17,587 nucleotides of DNA from Porticoccaceae bacterium UBA1117 (lineage in GTDB: Bacteria; Pseudomonadota; Gammaproteobacteria; Pseudomonadales; Porticoccaceae), in the NCBI GenBank assembly GCA_002313335.1, contig DCBC01000036.1:1-17587 (forward strand), given 5' to 3'. A program made the position numbers and the translations under genes. The notes under the pieces were generated by a model, which made no database searches, had not been told where the DNA came from, and saw only the letters and a list, made by a program, of their open reading frames with translations. This document shows positions 14,119 through 17,587 of this stretch, one piece after another. Each line of letters opens with the position of its first letter. The first letter of the stretch is position 1.

Positions 14119-16572
14119 ATGTTAACTCGAATTAACCACTATCTTTTATCCACCCTAGCTATTACTTTTGGCTTGTCTGGTTCTGTTTTCACAGCGGAAA
14201 TCCCGTCTGGGCCATACAATTTTAAGCCGCAAAGTATGCCCATTGAAAATAATTTTGACTGGGTGCACGCGGCCGACATGACTTCACAGCAGCGGCAACA
14301 GTATGGCAATAAGTCATGTGGCGCATTCATAGAGCCAAGACGTGAACAGGCAGACAATGACTTAGATATACAGGATGCTCCACTTAGAGTAACCGCTAAC
14401 TCCACTAAAGCCTCATCAGATAAAATCGCGGTGCTTGAAGGTGACGTGCAAATATCACAAGGTAGCCGACAGATTAAAAGTGACTTTGCCACCATTGACC
14501 AAAATGCACAAAAAGTGACACTGAAAGGTAATGTGGAGTTTCGTGAGCCTGGGATATTATTAAAGGGTGAGGACGCTAATGTCGACGTAGCTAATAGTAA
14601 TGTCACCATTAATAATGCAACTTATGTTATTCACCAAGCTTCGATCAGAGGTGCTGCCAAAAAACTCAGCAAGTCTGACCAGGGCGATATTATTATTGAT
14701 GAGGCATCCTATTCGACATGCGAACCTGGCGATTCTAGCTGGCGATTGGTCACTAAGCAGATTGAAATTGACCAAAAGTCAGGGTGGGCAACCATTAAAA
14801 ATGCTCGATTTGAAATAAAGGACATTCCCGTTTTTTACTTCCCCTACATTAAGTTCCCGATAGATGATCGACGTTCGTCCGGACTACTTATTCCAGATAT
14901 AGACATTAATCAGGATAATGGTGTGGACATTGCTCAACCCATTTATTGGAATATTGCCGAAAACTATGATTCGACAATTTCTCCTCGTTATATACAACAT
15001 CGCGGGTTCGGCATAGAAGCAGACTTTCGTGTTCTAAATAGCTGGTCAAAAAGTAGGGTATCAGGGGCTTTTCTCGGCAATGACAAGGGCGGGGACGATG
15101 CCGACGAGATCAATCCTATCACTGGCCTTCATCCCTATGAGGGGGATGATCGTTATATGTTTAATTTTGATCATGTTGGTGGTAGAAACAGGCCCTGGTC
15201 GACATTTGTTGACTACAATAGCGTTAGTGATACCGACTATGTGCGGGATCTGGGCAACATGACCATTGATGAAACAAGTCAAACACACATAAAGCAACGT
15301 GCCTACGCTCGCTATGAGACAAAACATTGGGACTATCAAATTGCAAGTGAGGACTATCAATCTGTTACGCGCGGATTAACCGACCAATATTCAATTCTTC
15401 CAAGCGTTGACGTCGACGGTTATTATCGTTTTGATAACAATTTAGTCCTTAACTTAAGTAATCGGTATACGGTCTTTGGTCACAGTAATCCCAATAAAGT
15501 GGAAGGCAGTCGACGTCGCCTAGACTACAGTCTCACTTGGGATCAGCACTGGAGTTGGGGATATTTTAAACCCAAAGTAGAATTGAAACATCTAGCATAC
15601 AATCTGGACTATCCTTCTCAAATCCGACCAATGGGTGTCGACCTGAACCCTGAGGTGACTGTTCCAGTCTACAGTTTTGACACGGGTATCTTTTTTGAAC
15701 GTAGCCTAAACTGGCTAAATGGCGTCACACAAACATTCGAACCAAGACTAATGTACCTTCACTCAGCCTATAAAGATCAATCGCTACTACCTGATTTTGA
15801 TACTCGTGAATTCACTCCCTCATATGATCTATTATTTCGCGACAATCGATTCGTTGGTGGCGATAGAATCTCTGATGACCAACGTCTAACTCTTGGTATT
15901 ACAACAAAACTCATTGACTCAAATTCAGGTCAGGAAAAATTCAGAGCCAGCATTGCCCAATCTGTTTACTATGCAAACCGAAAAATAATGTTATCTTCTA
16001 TACCAACTGCCGAGGAATTGGCGGGTATAGGCCGCGACAGATCTGCCATTGCTTTAGAAGTAGCTGCTCGAATAACCAATAATTGGCGCTTTACCAGCGA
16101 TCTTGTATACGATGATTTAGACAACCATCTTGAAAAGACCGGGTTTAGTGCCCGCTATAATGATCGAAAAAAACGAATTTTTAACTTCAGTTATCGATAT
16201 ACTAGAAGGTCTGCAAGAGCTTATGATGGTCAGTTGATTGACCAAAATATAAAGCAGACCAACATCTCAGGTCTTGTTCCCCTGACAGCAAATTTAAATC
16301 TAGTTGGACGATGGAATCATGATTTTACTAATAATAGGGAACTAGAGGTCTTTGCTGGGTTCGAATACCATAACTGTTGTTGGCGCACGTCTCTATTTGC
16401 ATACCGATCGCTGCGTCGTGATGACGAGCTTCAGTTCCCAGAAGAAGAGCTTAAAGCAAGGAATGGCTTCGCCTTCAAAATCGAATTTAAAGGTCTAGGT
16501 GGAAGCGGTAATCGCGTAGACAAAATGTTAAATAATGGTATTTATGGTTATGAACATGATGAAACTTTTTAA
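14119..16572 (+). CDS. lptD: LPS-assembly outer-membrane protein LptD
   Basis: Large outer-membrane barrel that, with LptE, receives LPS from the LptA bridge and inserts it into the outer leaflet. The 817-residue protein begins with a signal peptide (cleavage likely near residue 25, SVFTA). An OstA/LptA-like N-terminal domain follows at about 88-215 (LRVTANSTKASSDKIAVLEG, VTLKGNVEF), and then the barrel, opening with the FEIKDIPVFYFPYIKFPIDD segment. Four cysteines occur where the family needs them: C67, C201 (STCEPGD) and the adjacent pair C753-C754 (HNCCWR), matching E. coli C31, C173, C724 and C725. The two inter-domain disulfides are thus expected. The stop lies inside the start of surA (overlap about 17 bp), indicating co-transcription. 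Start ATG at 14119 is well placed for the signal. Confidence 0.97.
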   Translation: MLTRINHYLLSTLAITFGLSGSVFTAEIPSGPYNFKPQSMPIENNFDWVHAADMTSQQRQQYGNKSCGAFIEPRREQADNDLDIQDAPLRVTANSTKASSDKIAVLEGDVQISQGSRQIKSDFATIDQNAQKVTLKGNVEFREPGILLKGEDANVDVANSNVTINNATYVIHQASIRGAAKKLSKSDQGDIIIDEASYSTCEPGDSSWRLVTKQIEIDQKSGWATIKNARFEIKDIPVFYFPYIKFPIDDRRSSGLLIPDIDINQDNGVDIAQPIYWNIAENYDSTISPRYIQHRGFGIEADFRVLNSWSKSRVSGAFLGNDKGGDDADEINPITGLHPYEGDDRYMFNFDHVGGRNRPWSTFVDYNSVSDTDYVRDLGNMTIDETSQTHIKQRAYARYETKHWDYQIASEDYQSVTRGLTDQYSILPSVDVDGYYRFDNNLVLNLSNRYTVFGHSNPNKVEGSRRRLDYSLTWDQHWSWGYFKPKVELKHLAYNLDYPSQIRPMGVDLNPEVTVPVYSFDTGIFFERSLNWLNGVTQTFEPRLMYLHSAYKDQSLLPDFDTREFTPSYDLLFRDNRFVGGDRISDDQRLTLGITTKLIDSNSGQEKFRASIAQSVYYANRKIMLSSIPTAEELAGIGRDRSAIALEVAARITNNWRFTSDLVYDDLDNHLEKTGFSARYNDRKKRIFNFSYRYTRRSARAYDGQLIDQNIKQTNISGLVPLTANLNLVGRWNHDFTNNRELEVFAGFEYHNCCWRTSLFAYRSLRRDDELQFPEEELKARNGFAFKIEFKGLGGSGNRVDKMLNNGIYGYEHDETF

Positions 16573-17587
16573 ACACTTAAACGTGCTATCAATCACAGCT
16601 CTGATGGTATTGCTTTTTTCACTGCAGGCGTCGGCTCAGATCAAGGTCTTAGATAAAATTGTTGCCATTGTCGATGATGATGTTGTCCTACAAAGTGAAT
16701 TGGACCAGCGTATTGACTCCATTGTCGCCCAATTAACACAGTCTGGGACGCAAATGCCCCCAAAAGCGATTCTAGAGAAGCAAGTGCTGGACAGGCTTAT
16801 TTCAGAACGCTTACAACTTACTATGGGATATGACTCAGGCGTTCGAATCTCTGATGAAGAGCTTAATCAAGCTATTGCTCGGATTGCAGCCAGTAATAAA
16901 ATTTCTGTAGCGCAGTACATCGAGCAAGTCAATTTACAAGGTTCTAGCATCAGTTCAATGCGGGGAGAGATTCGCAATGAACTTACCATTATGCGTGTCC
17001 AGCAAGGCAAAGTAATGCGCCGAATTAGAATCAGTGAGCAGGAATTAGATAATTTTTTAAAGTCTGAAGAAGGCCGCTTTGTGACTTCACCTGACGTAAA
17101 TATTGGGCAAATTCTGTTGTCAATATCCAGTGACGCTACTAAAGCATCTATTGATCAAATTGTTGGCCGAGCCGACCTACTCTTTAATCAAATTGAGCAA
17201 GGCGCAGACTTTAGATCAGCAGCAATCGCTAATTCAGCAGACCAATCAGCCCTTCAAGGGGGCGACTTGGGTTGGCGGAAAATGGCACAATTACCCGGCG
17301 TTTTTATTGAAGCCGTCGAAAAACTGGAGTTAGGTGAGGTATCTCGACCGATTCGAAGCGCGGCAGGTTATCATTTAATCAAATTATACGAACGTCGTGG
17401 CGGTGAGGAGCAGTTAGTTGAACAACACTTTGCCCGTCATATTTTGATCAAACCTAATCAAATTCGCGATCAACAAACCACCATTGAGCAACTCGATGAA
17501 TTACGAAAAAGAAGCTTGGCAGGAGAGGACTTTGCAATACTGGCTAAAGAATTTTCCGAGGACCCCGGGTCCGCTCTAAGTGGCGGC
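16556..17587 (+). CDS. surA: Periplasmic chaperone/peptidyl-prolyl isomerase SurA (5' part)
   Basis: Periplasmic chaperone that delivers barrel proteins, notably LptD, to the BAM complex. 344 codons are present and the frame is still open at the window edge. The signal peptide is about residues 1-27 (hydrophobic VLSITALMVLLFSLQASA). The SurA N-terminal domain starts LDKIVAIVDDDVVLQSELD at about 31-49 and contains ISDEELNQAIARIA. A first parvulin domain spans about 180-285 (SADQSALQGGDLGW) and a second begins at about 290 (HFARHILIK). The first has Q185 where the HIL motif usually has His. Several in-frame ATGs (16544, 16550, 16556, 16559) compete; I chose 16556 for a normal short signal peptide. 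The C-terminal part lies outside the window. Confidence 0.95.
   Translation, partial: MMKLFKHLNVLSITALMVLLFSLQASAQIKVLDKIVAIVDDDVVLQSELDQRIDSIVAQLTQSGTQMPPKAILEKQVLDRLISERLQLTMGYDSGVRISDEELNQAIARIAASNKISVAQYIEQVNLQGSSISSMRGEIRNELTIMRVQQGKVMRRIRISEQELDNFLKSEEGRFVTSPDVNIGQILLSISSDATKASIDQIVGRADLLFNQIEQGADFRSAAIANSADQSALQGGDLGWRKMAQLPGVFIEAVEKLELGEVSRPIRSAAGYHLIKLYERRGGEEQLVEQHFARHILIKPNQIRDQQTTIEQLDELRKRSLAGEDFAILAKEFSEDPGSALSGG

Noticed and set aside
14139-14609. A 156-codon open frame antisense to the 5' part of lptD
   Set aside because: It lies fully opposite a well-supported gene, its translation resembles no family I know, and no ribosome site or operon partner supports it.
17103-17333. 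A short plus-strand open frame inside surA
   Set aside because: It is out of frame with surA, whose conserved parvulin residues occupy the same bases.
1-17587. CRISPR arrays, insertion sequences, phage genes, tRNA or rRNA genes
   Set aside because: No regular spaced repeats, transposases, integrases or cloverleaf sequences were seen on either strand.

Overview
The window looks like core chromosome of a gammaproteobacterium, probably an oligotrophic marine lineage near the SAR92/Porticoccaceae-Cellvibrionales group. That placement is inferred from gene content and order (miaB-phoH-ybeY-ybeX-lnt, leuS-lptE-holA, surA-lptD next to amgK-murU as in Pseudomonas) and from moderate, somewhat AT-leaning composition. 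There is no sign of phage, insertion sequences, CRISPR or recent transfer. No intergenic gap exceeds 300 bp; the largest are about 190 bp (amgK/lptD) and 160 bp (miaB/phoH).

Layout. Positions 1-149 (minus) hold the 5' part of a DUF1820 gene, divergent from miaB. The plus strand then carries miaB (tRNA ms2i6A methylthiolase), phoH/ybeZ, ybeY, ybeX/corC and lnt in a tight run, then a secreted peroxiredoxin one base after lnt. A 120-bp gap containing a long imperfect hairpin and a candidate promoter leads to leuS, lptE and holA. Convergent with holA is a minus-strand set whose four genes all overlap: amgK, murU, a VanZ-like membrane protein and an SLC13/DASS anion transporter (transcribed from 13929 down to 10452). 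Divergent from amgK, the plus strand ends with lptD and the first 344 codons of surA.

How the genes fit together. The first block couples tRNA modification, RNA and ribosome quality control (YbeY, PhoH) and envelope functions (YbeX, Lnt). Lnt completes lipoprotein acylation. LptE is one such lipoprotein and plugs the LptD barrel, and SurA escorts LptD across the periplasm, so the window holds both halves of the outer-membrane LPS translocon plus two of its maturation factors. AmgK and MurU form the peptidoglycan-recycling shortcut that turns MurNAc into UDP-MurNAc.

I found no clearly unprecedented system. The items most worth a second look are the 22-bp hairpin before leuS, the translationally coupled amgK-murU-vanZ-SLC13 cluster, a perfect 11-bp stem with a GAAA loop inside the ybeY active-site codons, the peroxiredoxin placed between lnt and leuS, and a SurA first parvulin domain lacking the usual His.
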